64,000 nucleotides of DNA. It comes from Streptomyces griseocarneus (GTDB lineage: Bacteria; Actinomycetota; Actinomycetes; Streptomycetales; Streptomycetaceae). Positions 50,222 to 58,702 of this stretch are shown here, piece by piece. A model generated the notes under the pieces. It was given only the letters and a program-made list of their open reading frames with translations, did not search any database and was not told the DNA's origin. A program made the position numbers and the translations under genes. The stretch lies in NCBI RefSeq assembly GCF_014655595.1, contig NZ_BNBL01000002.1, forward strand, positions 186,001-250,000. The letters run 5' to 3'. The first letter of the stretch is position 1; each line of letters opens with the position of its first letter.

Positions 50222-51652
50222 GTGGCCGCACTGGACGCGATCATCCAGGAAATCGCCGTCGTCATCGCCGTGTTCACGGCCCTCTACAACATTTCGCTCC
50301 TGTCTGCCGGCATCGTCCTCGCCCGCCGCTTCGACGGCTCGCTGCGCGCCCAGCTGCGGCCGGCGCACGAGCCGCCCGTCGCGCTGCGCGCCGGCTGGGG
50401 CGTCTTCGTCCTGGTGCCCTGCCTGAACGAGGAGCGCGTCATCGCCAACACGCTGCGCTGTCTGCTCGACGGCCAGCCGGGCGTACGCGTCGTGGTCGTC
50501 GACGACGGCAGCGACGACGCCACCGCCCGCATCGTGCGCGCCGTGGGCGCCGGCCGCGTCACCCTCGTCCGCAGGAAGCCGCCCGCCGCCCGCCAGGGCA
50601 AGGGCGCCGCCCTCAACGCCGGGCTGTGCGCCGTGCGCCGGCTCGCCGGGGAGGAGGGACGGGACCCCGGACGGACGCTGGTGTGCGTGCTCGACGCCGA
50701 CGGCCGGATGACGCCGGGCGCCGCGAGCCGGGTGACGCGGCTCTTCGAGGACCCGGCGGTGGGCGGGGCGCAGCTGGCGGTCCGCGTCCGGGGCCGGCAC
50801 CGCTGGGCGCTGCGGCTGCAGGACCTCGAATTCTGGACCCTGAGCGCGCTGACCCAGTACGGACGGATCGCCACCGGCACCGTGAGCATGGGCGGCAACG
50901 GCCAGTTCAGCCGGCTGTCCGCCCTCGACGGCGTCGGGCCGCGCCCCTGGTCGGACTCCCTGACCGAGGACCTCGACCTCGGCATCAGCCTCGCGGCCCG
51001 CGGCTGGACGGTCACCTCCACCACCGCGGCCTTCGTGTCCCAGCAGGGGCTGACCGGCCCGCGCCGCCTGCTGCGCCAGCGCACCCGCTGGTACCACGGT
51101 CACATGAGCGCCCTCCGGCGCCTGCCCGAACTGTGGGCCCGGCCGGCCGTCGGCGTCCTGGGCCGCGTCGAGCTCACCGGCTACCTGCTCGTCCCGTACG
51201 TCGTCACCCTGCCCACCTCGCTCGTCCAGCAGTACCTGCCGCTGCGCCTGCTGCTCGGGGACGGGGCCGGGACGCTCCGCCTCGTGTCCGGCCCGGCATG
51301 GCTGAACGTCCTGGTCTGGCAGGCACCGGCCCTCGCCGCCTACCTGGTGTCGGCGCTGCTCCACTGGCGCCGCACCGACGACCTGCCGTTGTGGAAGGCG
51401 GTCTGCTTCGCGCCCGCCGTCATGCTGTGCATGTACCTCGGCTTCCTGGCCTGCTGGTGCGCGCTGTGGCGGATCGCGACCCGGCGCGGGCGCTGGGCCA
51501 AGACCGAGCGCGCGGTGGAGGCACCCCTGACGAGCCCGCCGGCTACGCCGACAGTGGCACCTGGGCATCCGGCTCGCCGAGGCCCTGCACGCACGCCTCG
51601 GCCAAAACGTCCAGGGACAGTCCGAGCGTGTTCGCGAGCGCCGAGATCGTGA
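50222..51652 (+). CDS. processive GT2 glycosyltransferase, membrane-bound
   Basis: A 476-aa enzyme with a helix at ~6-28, a cytosolic GT2 domain and three to four C-terminal helices (~320-430). Motifs of the cellulose/hyaluronan synthase type are VVVDDGSDD, CVLDADGRM, SMGGNGQFSRL, TEDLDLG and QRTRW (QxxRW). It should build a beta-linked polysaccharide at the membrane. GTG 50222 follows ggggaggg. The last ~35 residues are basic and Pro-rich and overlap the convergent XRE gene by 110 bp. Confidence 0.9.
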   Translation: MAALDAIIQEIAVVIAVFTALYNISLLSAGIVLARRFDGSLRAQLRPAHEPPVALRAGWGVFVLVPCLNEERVIANTLRCLLDGQPGVRVVVVDDGSDDATARIVRAVGAGRVTLVRRKPPAARQGKGAALNAGLCAVRRLAGEEGRDPGRTLVCVLDADGRMTPGAASRVTRLFEDPAVGGAQLAVRVRGRHRWALRLQDLEFWTLSALTQYGRIATGTVSMGGNGQFSRLSALDGVGPRPWSDSLTEDLDLGISLAARGWTVTSTTAAFVSQQGLTGPRRLLRQRTRWYHGHMSALRRLPELWARPAVGVLGRVELTGYLLVPYVVTLPTSLVQQYLPLRLLLGDGAGTLRLVSGPAWLNVLVWQAPALAAYLVSALLHWRRTDDLPLWKAVCFAPAVMLCMYLGFLACWCALWRIATRRGRWAKTERAVEAPLTSPPATPTVAPGHPARRGPARTPRPKRPGTVRACSRAPRS

Positions 51653-51824
51653 AGAAGGCCGGGGTCGGGGCCCTGCCCGTCTCGATCTTGCGCAGCGTCT
51701 CGGCGGACAGCCCCGCCCCCGCCGCCACGTCCACCATGCTGCGCGCCCCACGTGCCTGGCGCAGCAGTTCGCCCAGCCGCTCGCCGCGCTGTCGTTCCCA
51801 GGGGGTCAGAGGAGTTCTCACCAT
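51543..51824 (-). CDS. XRE family transcriptional regulator
   Basis: A 93-aa protein with a lambda-repressor-type helix-turn-helix: GERLGELLRQARG, MVDVAAGAGLSAETLRKIETGR (HTH at about 30-52) and FFTISALANTLGLSLDVL. It is a minimal DNA-binding domain and probably dimerises through helix 5. ATG 51824 follows aggag. Its 5' end faces a methionine aminopeptidase gene across 97 bp containing a tandem operator-like repeat, so autoregulation is likely. Confidence 0.92.
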   Translation of the reverse strand: MVRTPLTPWERQRGERLGELLRQARGARSMVDVAAGAGLSAETLRKIETGRAPTPAFFTISALANTLGLSLDVLAEACVQGLGEPDAQVPLSA

Positions 51825-51828
51825 GACC

Positions 51829-51856
51829 GTGATACTAATACCGTGATATTAATACC
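51829..51856. promoter_or_regulatory. tandem 14-bp operator-like repeat
   Basis: gtgatactaatacc (51829-51842) is followed directly by gtgatattaatacc (51843-51856), differing at one base. The AT-rich motif stands out in GC-rich DNA. It starts 5 bp upstream of the XRE start codon and lies 66-93 bp upstream of the divergent methionine aminopeptidase gene, a typical spot for an autoregulator. Binding is inferred. Confidence 0.75.
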
Positions 51857-51921
51857 GGTATAAGAATTGGGTTGCCGCCCGGCCGGTGGACCGGCCGGGC
51901 GGCGTGGTGGGGAGAAGCGAC

Positions 51922-52689
51922 ATGGTGGAGATCAAGACGGACGCGGCGCTGGAGGCCATGCGGGAGGCGGGGCGCGTCGTGGCGCACGCGCTGGCCGCCG
52001 TCCGGGAGGCGGCGGGCGTCGGCGTCGGCCTGAGGGAGCTGGACGGGGTGGCCCGTGACGTGCTGGAGAAGGCCGGCGCCCGCTCTCCCTTCCTCGGCTA
52101 CCACCCGGGCTTCGCGCCCGTCCCGTTCCCCGCGGTGATCTGTGCCTCCGTCAACGACGCCGTCGTGCACGGGATCCCCGGCGACTACCGGCTGCGCGAC
52201 GGCGACCTGCTCAGCGTCGACTGCGGGGCCGAGCTCGACGGCTGGACCGGCGACGCCGCCGTCAGCTTCACCGTCGGCACCGCGCGCCCCGCCGACCTCG
52301 CCCTGATCGAGGCCACCGGGCGCGCCCTGGACGCGGGCATAGCCGCGGCCGTGACCGGCAACCGCGTCGGCGACATCTCCCACGCCATCGGCGCGGTCGC
52401 CCGCGCCGGCCGCTACGGCATGCCGTCCGACCTCGGCGGTCACGGCATCGGACGCCGGATGCACGAGGAGCCGGACGTCCCCAACCGCGGACGGCCCCGG
52501 CGCGGCTTCCCCCTGCGCCACGGCCTGGTCCTCGCCATCGAGCCCATGCTGATGGCGGGCGGCCGCGACGCCTACCGCACGGCCGACGACGGCTGGACCC
52601 TGCGCACCGCCGACGGCAGCCGGTCCGCTCACATCGAGCACACCGTCGCCGTGACCGAGGGCGGGCCGCGCATCCTCACCCTGCCCTGA
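51922..52689 (+). CDS. map: type I methionine aminopeptidase
   Basis: A 255-aa metalloprotease that removes N-terminal Met from new proteins. The binuclear metal ligands are visible: Asp and Asp in LSVDCGAELDGWTGDAAV, His in GGHGIGRRMHE, and Glu residues in VLAIEPML and AHIEHTVAV. It has the usual type I length without an N-terminal extension. ATG 51922 follows gagaag. It is probably an extra, XRE-linked copy rather than the secY-adjacent housekeeping one, but the rest of the genome is not visible. Confidence 0.95.
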   Translation: MVEIKTDAALEAMREAGRVVAHALAAVREAAGVGVGLRELDGVARDVLEKAGARSPFLGYHPGFAPVPFPAVICASVNDAVVHGIPGDYRLRDGDLLSVDCGAELDGWTGDAAVSFTVGTARPADLALIEATGRALDAGIAAAVTGNRVGDISHAIGAVARAGRYGMPSDLGGHGIGRRMHEEPDVPNRGRPRRGFPLRHGLVLAIEPMLMAGGRDAYRTADDGWTLRTADGSRSAHIEHTVAVTEGGPRILTLP

Positions 52690-52796
52690 GGCGAGGACTT
52701 CGCCGGACCGCGGCTTCCGTCGCGGATTCACGGATCCTTTTCCGCCGCTTCGGCGTTCCTGACGGGTGAGAGCACGACGACTGCGGGAGGCGGAAC

Positions 52797-53321
52797 ATGG
52801 GACGCGTACGACGGCTGCTGACCAGGCCCATCGTCATGGGGGCCGTGGCTGTCCTCGTGGTGGCGGTGGGCCTGGGGGTCTATTGGTTCCAGCCATGGAA
52901 GCTGTGGGTGGACGAGACGGTCAAGGAATCGGTGCCCGTGGCGACCGACGCCCCGGGCGGCGGGGCCGCCCGGACGCTGGCGAGCGGTGACCTGATCAGC
53001 CACGAGCACACCACCAGCGGCACGGTGCGCGTGCTGCAGCTGCCGGACGGCACGCGCACCGTGCGCCTGGAGAACCTCGACACCAGCAACGGCCCGGAGC
53101 TGAAGGTCCTGTTGTCCGACGCGCCGGTCAAGGAGGGCCGGGCCGGCTGGCACGTCTTCGACGACGGCGCCCACGTCAGCCTCGGCGCGCTCAAGGGCAA
53201 CAAGGGCGATCAGAACTACGCCGTGCCGGCCGGCCTCGACCTGGGCCGCTACCGCAGCGTCAGCATCTGGTGCGACCGCTTCGACGTCTCCTTCGGCGCG
53301 GCCACCCTGGCCCGCCCCTGA
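52797..53321 (+). CDS. membrane-anchored DM13-domain protein
   Basis: A 174-aa protein with one helix at 13-30 and an extracytoplasmic DM13 domain (about 60-170): SGDLISHEHTTSGTVRVLQL, LENLDTSNGPELKVLLSD, YRSVSIWCDRFDVSFGAATL. DM13 domains are predicted to take part in electron transfer through a conserved cysteine (here Cys in IWCDRF). ATG 52797 follows gggaggcgg. No obvious redox partner lies next to it. Confidence 0.87.
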   Translation: MGRVRRLLTRPIVMGAVAVLVVAVGLGVYWFQPWKLWVDETVKESVPVATDAPGGGAARTLASGDLISHEHTTSGTVRVLQLPDGTRTVRLENLDTSNGPELKVLLSDAPVKEGRAGWHVFDDGAHVSLGALKGNKGDQNYAVPAGLDLGRYRSVSIWCDRFDVSFGAATLARP

Positions 53322-53333
53322 CGCCGAGGGCCC

Positions 53334-53888
53334 CTACGCGCCGGTGACCTCGGTCGTCGCGGCGACGGGGGCGGTGCCGGAGACCGTGCAGGAGACGGTC
53401 ACGCCGAAGACGTGGACGGCGGCCTCGCCGGGGGTGAAGGTCGTGGTGCCCGCGGCGTCCAGCTGGGCGGAGGCCGTGCCGCCGGTGAGCGTCACTGTGG
53501 AGCCGCTGGGGATGGCGGCGGGGTTGGTGAAGCCGGTGGCGGTCACGCTGCCGGACGCCGCTCCGCCGAGCTCGATGGTCATGTCGCCCGTGACGCTGCG
53601 CGCGGGGACGTTGAGCGGCACTCTCAGCTCCGTGGTGACCTCCAGCGCGAGTTCGGCCGTGCCGCCCTGCGGGACGCTCGCCGGGGCGGTCATGGTGACC
53701 TGCAGGGACTGGACGCCGTCGGGTGCGCCGGGGCCGGTGCAGGTGTAGCCGACGGACACGGTGTCGGCCAGGGCGGAGGGCGCGCCGAGCCCGACACCGG
53801 CCGCGGCGAGGGCGGTGACGAAGGCGGCGCCCGCCAGCGTCCGCCTGCGGCGCCGGGGGATCGAGGGGGTGGTGTGAGCGGTGTTCAT
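53334..53888 (-). CDS. secreted beta-sandwich protein (DUF6801-like)
   Basis: A 184-aa exported protein. The signal peptide ends near residue 42 (...GAPSALADT). The mature part starts VGYTCTGPG and continues with repeated beta strands (VTMTAPASVPQGGTAELALEV, VTLTGGTASAQLD, VHVFGVTVSCTVSG); two cysteines (in TCTG and VSCTVS) can make one disulfide. It resembles actinobacterial DUF6801 domains. ATG 53888. Role unknown. Confidence 0.78.
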   Translation of the reverse strand: MNTAHTTPSIPRRRRRTLAGAAFVTALAAAGVGLGAPSALADTVSVGYTCTGPGAPDGVQSLQVTMTAPASVPQGGTAELALEVTTELRVPLNVPARSVTGDMTIELGGAASGSVTATGFTNPAAIPSGSTVTLTGGTASAQLDAAGTTTFTPGEAAVHVFGVTVSCTVSGTAPVAATTEVTGA

Positions 53889-54138
53889 CGCCGTGCTCCC
53901 TTCCGTCCGGGACCGGGCCCTGCGGGCCGGCCGGCCGGATGCGAGGAGGTGGGGTCTGATGTGAACACGGCATGAGTGGCATGGGGTGCCGAAGAAGTCA
54001 ACACACGCCCCGCGCCCGGCCGCCCGCGCTCAGCGGTAACCGGCCACCGCCGCGCCCACGGCGCGGGGCCGCTCCCGCCGGCGAGGGGCCGGGCGCCGGC
54101 CGGGCGGGGCTGTCACAGCCCTGTCGTAGAGTGCGGGC

Positions 54139-54516
54139 ATGGATACCGACGAGGGGACGCCGGTACGGATCGACGCCTGGATCTGGTCCGTGCGGCTCAC
54201 CAAGACCCGCTCGCTGGCCGCCGCGGCCTGCAAGGCCGGCCACGTGCGTCTCAACGGCGAGCGGGCCAAGCCCGCCCAGACGGTCAAGGCGGGGGACGAG
54301 GTACGGCTGCGGCACGAGGGCCGCGAGCGGATCGTGGTCGTCAAGCGGCTCGTCCGCAAGCGGGTCGGCCCGCCCGTCGCCGCCGAGTGCTTCCTCGACA
54401 ACTCCCCGCCGCCCCCGCCGCGCGAGTCCGTGGCGCCGGCCGGCGTGCGCGACCGCGGCGCCGGACGGCCGACCAAGCGCGAGCGGCGCGAGATGGAGCA
54501 GCTACGCGGCCACTGA
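54139..54516 (+). CDS. S4-domain RNA-binding protein (Hsp15-like)
   Basis: A 125-aa protein with an S4 RNA-binding domain (residues ~9-70): VRIDAWIWSVRLTKTRSLAAAACKAGHVRLNGERAKPAQTV is the family signature, followed by a basic tail (RPTKRERREMEQLRGH). In E. coli, Hsp15 rescues stalled 50S subunits carrying peptidyl-tRNA. ATG 54139. Its 3' end overlaps the convergent chelatase gene by 15 bp. Confidence 0.92.
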   Translation: MDTDEGTPVRIDAWIWSVRLTKTRSLAAAACKAGHVRLNGERAKPAQTVKAGDEVRLRHEGRERIVVVKRLVRKRVGPPVAAECFLDNSPPPPPRESVAPAGVRDRGAGRPTKRERREMEQLRGH

Positions 54517-55221
54517 GTGCGGCGGCCGTGCTGCGGCCCGGTCGTACCGCCGCAGCACCAGCCGCGCCACCGCCTCGTGCGCGCCCAGCGGTTCGGAGAT
54601 GACCGAGCCGCCCGCGCGGGCCGCGTGGCGCGCGAAGAAGCCGGGGCCCAGCAGGTAACGGGCCACCGCCACCTGCCGGTGGCCCCCCGCGCGCAGGGCG
54701 GACACCGCCTCGGCGGGCGTGGGCGAGCCGCCGCACAGATAGGCGGCGACCGCCGGACGCCCCAGCCGGGCGGAGAGCAGGCCGGCCATCGACTCGGTCG
54801 CCGCGTTCGCCGCCGGCTCCGTCGAGCCCGCCGCGGCCAGCACCACGGGCCCGCCGCCCCCGCGCGGCTCCGCCTCGGCCAGCCGCCCCGCCAGCGCCTC
54901 GGCCAGCAGCGGGTCCGGCCCCAGCGCGGGCGCCACCCGGGCCCGCACCCGGGGAGCGGCGGCCAGCGCGCGGGGGATGTCGACCCGTACGTGATAGCCG
55001 TCCCCCAGCAGCAGCGGCACGACCACGACGGCTCCGCTCAGGCCCGCCAGCGCCTCGGCGAGGGAAGGCCGGGCGACGTCCACACAGCCCAGCCGGACCG
55101 GCAGCCCCGGCCGCAGCGCCGCCACCCGCGCCAGCAGGCCCTCGATCGCGGCCATGCCCGCCGGGTCGCGGGTGCCGTGCGCCACGGCCAGCAGGGGCAG
55201 CGGCGTGCCCGGGGCGGTCAC
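54502..55221 (-). CDS. sirohydrochlorin ferrochelatase (CbiX/SirB-type)
   Basis: A 239-aa two-lobe chelatase with the metal-binding His near the N-terminus (LLAVAHGTRDPAG) and VPLLLGDGYHVRVDIP with the second His, then the weaker C-terminal repeat (VLAAAGSTEPAAN). It inserts iron (or cobalt) into sirohydrochlorin. GTG 55221 overlaps the upstream nnaR stop by 4 bp, and nitrite reductase lies nearby, so sirohaem for NirB is the likely product. Confidence 0.92.
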   Translation of the reverse strand: MTAPGTPLPLLAVAHGTRDPAGMAAIEGLLARVAALRPGLPVRLGCVDVARPSLAEALAGLSGAVVVVPLLLGDGYHVRVDIPRALAAAPRVRARVAPALGPDPLLAEALAGRLAEAEPRGGGGPVVLAAAGSTEPAANAATESMAGLLSARLGRPAVAAYLCGGSPTPAEAVSALRAGGHRQVAVARYLLGPGFFARHAARAGGSVISEPLGAHEAVARLVLRRYDRAAARPPHSVAA

Positions 55222-56369
55222 GGCGCGGCCGCCAGCCGGTAGCCGCGCTTGGTCACGGTCGCCACCAGGTGCCCGTACGGGCCCAGAGCCGTCCGCAGCC
55301 GGGCCACGGCCGCCTCCACCGCGTGCTCGTCCGGCTGCCGGGCCGCCGGCCCCGGCCACACCCTGCGCAGCAGTTCCGCGCGGCTGAGCACCGCGCCCGG
55401 CCGCTCGGCCAGGGCCCGCAGCACCGCCGCCGGCAGCGGCGGCAGCCACAGCGTCGCACCGCCCGCCAGGACGGCCGTGCCCTGCAGCACCAGGGGGCCG
55501 GCCGCCGTGGCGATCTCCCGCCGGTGACGGAGGGTCAGTTCCCGTACGAGCGTGCGCACGAGCCCGCCCAGCCGGCCCCGTTCGGGCCATACGCAGGGCA
55601 CGCCCGTGCGCAGCAGGGGGCGGGCGCAGATCGGGCCGATGCACACCGGCAGCACGTCGTGGCGCAGCGCCTCGACGACCTCGGCCCGGCGGCCGGCCGC
55701 ATCGGCCGCGGCCAGGAACGCCTCGATGGCCGGCGCGCTGGTGAACGGCAGGGCGTGGATCTCCCGCCGCGCGGTCTGCTCGACGAGCCTGCGCAGCGCC
55801 TCGGGGTCCTCGGGCGGCCCCCAGCGGTACACCGGCACGGTGACGACGACGGCGCCGCGCCCGCGCAGGGCGGCGGTGAACTCCGGCAGCGCCGCGCCGT
55901 GTTCCTGCACCGCGATCCGCCGCCCCCGCAGGTCGCGCTCCAACAGCCAGGCCAGGACGTCGTCCAGGGCCTCCGACTCCGGCGCGTACGCCTCGCGCAG
56001 CCCGCAGGCGCGCAGCGCGCCCGCCGCCTTGGGGCCGCGGCTGACCAGCACCGCGTCCCGGCAGGCCGCGACCAGGCGGGCGCCCGCGCCCCAGCCCTCC
56101 GCCGCGCTCATCCAGCCCCGCCAGCCCACCCCCGTCGTGGCCACCACGTAGTCCAGCCCGCCGGACAGGCACGCCTCGGTCGCCTCGTACAGCAGGGCGT
56201 CGTCGGACAGGGGCACGATGCGCAGGGCGGGCGCGCCGACGACGGTGGCGCCCCGGCGGCCCAGCAGCGCGGTGAGCTCGTCGCGCCGCCGGTCCGCGGT
56301 GACGCCCACGGTGAAACCGACCAGTGGCCCCTCGGGCGGCGGTGGGCCACCGGGTAGTGCTGTCCTCAT
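55218..56369 (-). CDS. nnaR: HemD-like/OmpR-type regulator NnaR
   Basis: A 383-aa protein: an N-terminal uroporphyrinogen-III synthase-like domain (~14-265, GFTVGVTADRRRDEL, VVATTGVGWRGW, ALPFTSAPAIEAFL) fused to a C-terminal winged helix (~300-383, AVLSRAELLRRVWPG, VEAAVARLRTALG, VATVTKRGYRL). This is the architecture of NnaR, which activates nitrate/nitrite genes in Streptomyces coelicolor. It diverges from nasA across a 191-bp gap. ATG 56369 start. Whether the HemD part is still enzymatic is not clear. Confidence 0.9.
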   Translation of the reverse strand: MRTALPGGPPPPEGPLVGFTVGVTADRRRDELTALLGRRGATVVGAPALRIVPLSDDALLYEATEACLSGGLDYVVATTGVGWRGWMSAAEGWGAGARLVAACRDAVLVSRGPKAAGALRACGLREAYAPESEALDDVLAWLLERDLRGRRIAVQEHGAALPEFTAALRGRGAVVVTVPVYRWGPPEDPEALRRLVEQTARREIHALPFTSAPAIEAFLAAADAAGRRAEVVEALRHDVLPVCIGPICARPLLRTGVPCVWPERGRLGGLVRTLVRELTLRHRREIATAAGPLVLQGTAVLAGGATLWLPPLPAAVLRALAERPGAVLSRAELLRRVWPGPAARQPDEHAVEAAVARLRTALGPYGHLVATVTKRGYRLAAAP

Positions 56370-56560
56370 GCGCCGAGCGTGGCCGATGGTCGTTAAGGCG
56401 CCATTGCGCGGGCATGACGGGGACGTTAGTGCGATGACCGCTTCCCTACGCCCGTGTGTCGTGCCGCGCACATCGCCTGGTCCCACGGGTGCGGGGCATG
56501 TGCGCCCGCGGCAATACGCCCGTCGCACCGGCGTAACGCGCGGCGGCGAGGCTTCGTGGC

Positions 56561-58702
56561 ATGACGGCAGTTCCCCCGCCCACCGACACCCACTGCCCGT
56601 ACTGCTCCCTGCAGTGCGGCATGCGCCTGCGCCCCCTCGAGCGGCCCGCCCCGGGCGCCCCCGCCGTGGCCGTCGAGGAGCGCCCCGGCTTTCCCGTCAA
56701 CCAGGGCGCGCTGTGCGGCAAGGGTGACAGCGCCGCCGAGGTCCTCGCCGACGCCGCCCGCCTGCACACCCCGCTCGTGCGCGACCGCCGCACCGGCACC
56801 CTGCGCGAGGCCAACTGGCCCGAGGCCCTCGACCGCGCGGCCCAGGGACTCGCCCGGGCCGCGCGCCGGCACGGGCGGGACGCGGTCGGCGTCTTCGGCG
56901 GCGGCGGTCTGACCAACGAGAAGGCCTACCTGCTCGGCAAGTTCGCCCGCGTGGCGCTGCGCACGGCCAACATCGACTACAACGGCCGCTTCTGCATGTC
57001 GTCCGCGGCCGCCGCCCAGCGCAGGGCGTTCGGCGTGGACCGGGGACTGCCCTTCCCCCTCGCGGACGTCGCCCGCACCGGCTGCCTGATCCTGGTCGGC
57101 GGCAATCCGGCCGACACCATGCCGCCGGCCGTGCGGTACCTGCGCGAACAGCGGGAGGCCGGCGGGCACCTGATCGTCGTCGACCCCCGGCGCACCCGCA
57201 CCGCCGCCCTCGCCGACCTCCACCTGCGCCCCGCCCCCGGCACCGATCTCGCGCTCGCCCTGGGGCTGCTGCACCTCGTGATCGCCGAAGGCCACGTCGA
57301 CGAGGCGTTCGTGGCGGAACGCACCAGCGGCTACGAGCGCGCCCGCACGGCGGCCATGGCGCACTGGCCCGAGCGCGTCGAGGCCATCACCGGCGTCCCC
57401 GTGGCGCACATGCGCCGGGCCGTGGAGCTGTTCTGCGGCGCCCCCTCCGGCATGGTGCTGACCGCGCGCGGCGGCGAACATCACAGCAAGGGCGTCGACA
57501 CCGTCGGCGCGTGGATCGACCTGTGCCTGGCCACCGGCCGGGCCGGCCGCCCCCACAGCGGCTACGGCTGCCTGACCGGGCAGGGCAACGGCCAGGGCGG
57601 CCGGGAGCACGGCCAGAAGGCCGACCAGCTGCCCGGCTACCGCTCGATCGAGGACCCCGCGGCCCGGGCCCACGTCGCCGGTGTCTGGGGCGTGGACCCG
57701 GACGGCCTGCCGGGCCCGGGGCGCTCGGCGTACGAACTCCTCGACACCGCGGGCACCGACGGCGGGGTACGGGCCCTGCTGCTCATGGGCTCCAACCCGG
57801 TCGTCTCCGCCCCGCACGCCACCCACGTCACCGAGCGGCTGCGCGCGCTGGACCACCTCGTGGTGTGCGACGTCGTGCTGTCCGAGACCGCCGCGCTCGC
57901 CGACGTCGTCCTGCCGTCGGCGCAGTGGGCCGAGGAGGACGGGACCATGACCAACCTCGAGGGCCGGGTGATCCTGCGCCGCGCCGCGCTGCCCCCGCCC
58001 GGGGGCGTCCGCACCGACCTGGAGATCCTGCACGGCCTCGCCGAACGGCTCGGCGTCGCGAAGGGCTTCCCGGCCGTCGCCGAAGAGGTCTTCGCCGAGC
58101 TCCGCCGGGCGTCGGCCGGGGGCCAGGCCGACTACTCCGGCATCACCTACGGGCGCATCGCGGCGGAGGACGGCGTCTTCTGGCCCTGCCCCGACCCCGG
58201 CGAGGGGCGGCCCGCCCACCCCGGCACGCCCCGGCTGTTCGCGGACCGCTTCGCGACCCCCGACGGCCGGGCCCGCTTCGCCGCCGTCTCCTACCGGCCG
58301 GCGGCGGAGGAACCCGACGCCCGCTATCCGCTGCGGCTGACCACCGGCCGCGTGCTCGCCCAGTACCAGAGCGGGGCCCAGACCCGCCGCACCCCCGCCC
58401 TCAACCGGGCCGCGCCCGGACCGTTCGTCGAACTGCATCCGCGCCTCGCGGACCGGCTCGGCGTCGCCGACGGCGACCTGCTGACCGTCACCAGCCGGCG
58501 CGGGCACGCCACCGCACCGGCGCGGGTGAGTGCCGGCATCCGGCCCGACACGGTCTTCATGCCCTTCCACTGGCCCGGCGCCGGCCGGGCCAACAACCTC
58601 ACCAACCCCGCCCTCGACCCCGTCTCGCGCATGCCCGAGTTCAAGACGTGCGCCGTGCGGGTGGAGAAGGCGCACGCCGACACCACGGGAGAAGCCTCAT
58701 GA
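56561..58702 (+). CDS. nasA: assimilatory nitrate reductase catalytic subunit
   Basis: A 713-aa molybdopterin oxidoreductase of the NapA/NasA group. The [4Fe-4S] ligands are Cys12, Cys15, Cys19 and Cys52 (CPYCSLQCGM ... CGKG). Molybdopterin regions are NYNGRFCMSSA-like IDYNGRFCMSSAAA and GSNPVVSAPHA; the C-terminal moco domain has LTTGRVLAQYQSGAQTRR. Cytosolic, no signal peptide. It reduces nitrate to nitrite for assimilation. ATG 56561; the next gene overlaps its stop by 4 bp. Confidence 0.94.
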   Translation: MTAVPPPTDTHCPYCSLQCGMRLRPLERPAPGAPAVAVEERPGFPVNQGALCGKGDSAAEVLADAARLHTPLVRDRRTGTLREANWPEALDRAAQGLARAARRHGRDAVGVFGGGGLTNEKAYLLGKFARVALRTANIDYNGRFCMSSAAAAQRRAFGVDRGLPFPLADVARTGCLILVGGNPADTMPPAVRYLREQREAGGHLIVVDPRRTRTAALADLHLRPAPGTDLALALGLLHLVIAEGHVDEAFVAERTSGYERARTAAMAHWPERVEAITGVPVAHMRRAVELFCGAPSGMVLTARGGEHHSKGVDTVGAWIDLCLATGRAGRPHSGYGCLTGQGNGQGGREHGQKADQLPGYRSIEDPAARAHVAGVWGVDPDGLPGPGRSAYELLDTAGTDGGVRALLLMGSNPVVSAPHATHVTERLRALDHLVVCDVVLSETAALADVVLPSAQWAEEDGTMTNLEGRVILRRAALPPPGGVRTDLEILHGLAERLGVAKGFPAVAEEVFAELRRASAGGQADYSGITYGRIAAEDGVFWPCPDPGEGRPAHPGTPRLFADRFATPDGRARFAAVSYRPAAEEPDARYPLRLTTGRVLAQYQSGAQTRRTPALNRAAPGPFVELHPRLADRLGVADGDLLTVTSRRGHATAPARVSAGIRPDTVFMPFHWPGAGRANNLTNPALDPVSRMPEFKTCAVRVEKAHADTTGEAS

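Noticed and set aside
56370..56560. GlnR-type operator in the nnaR-nasA gap
   Set aside because: A gtaac half-site occurs near 56532 but no matching gaaac partner at the right spacing, so I do not call it.
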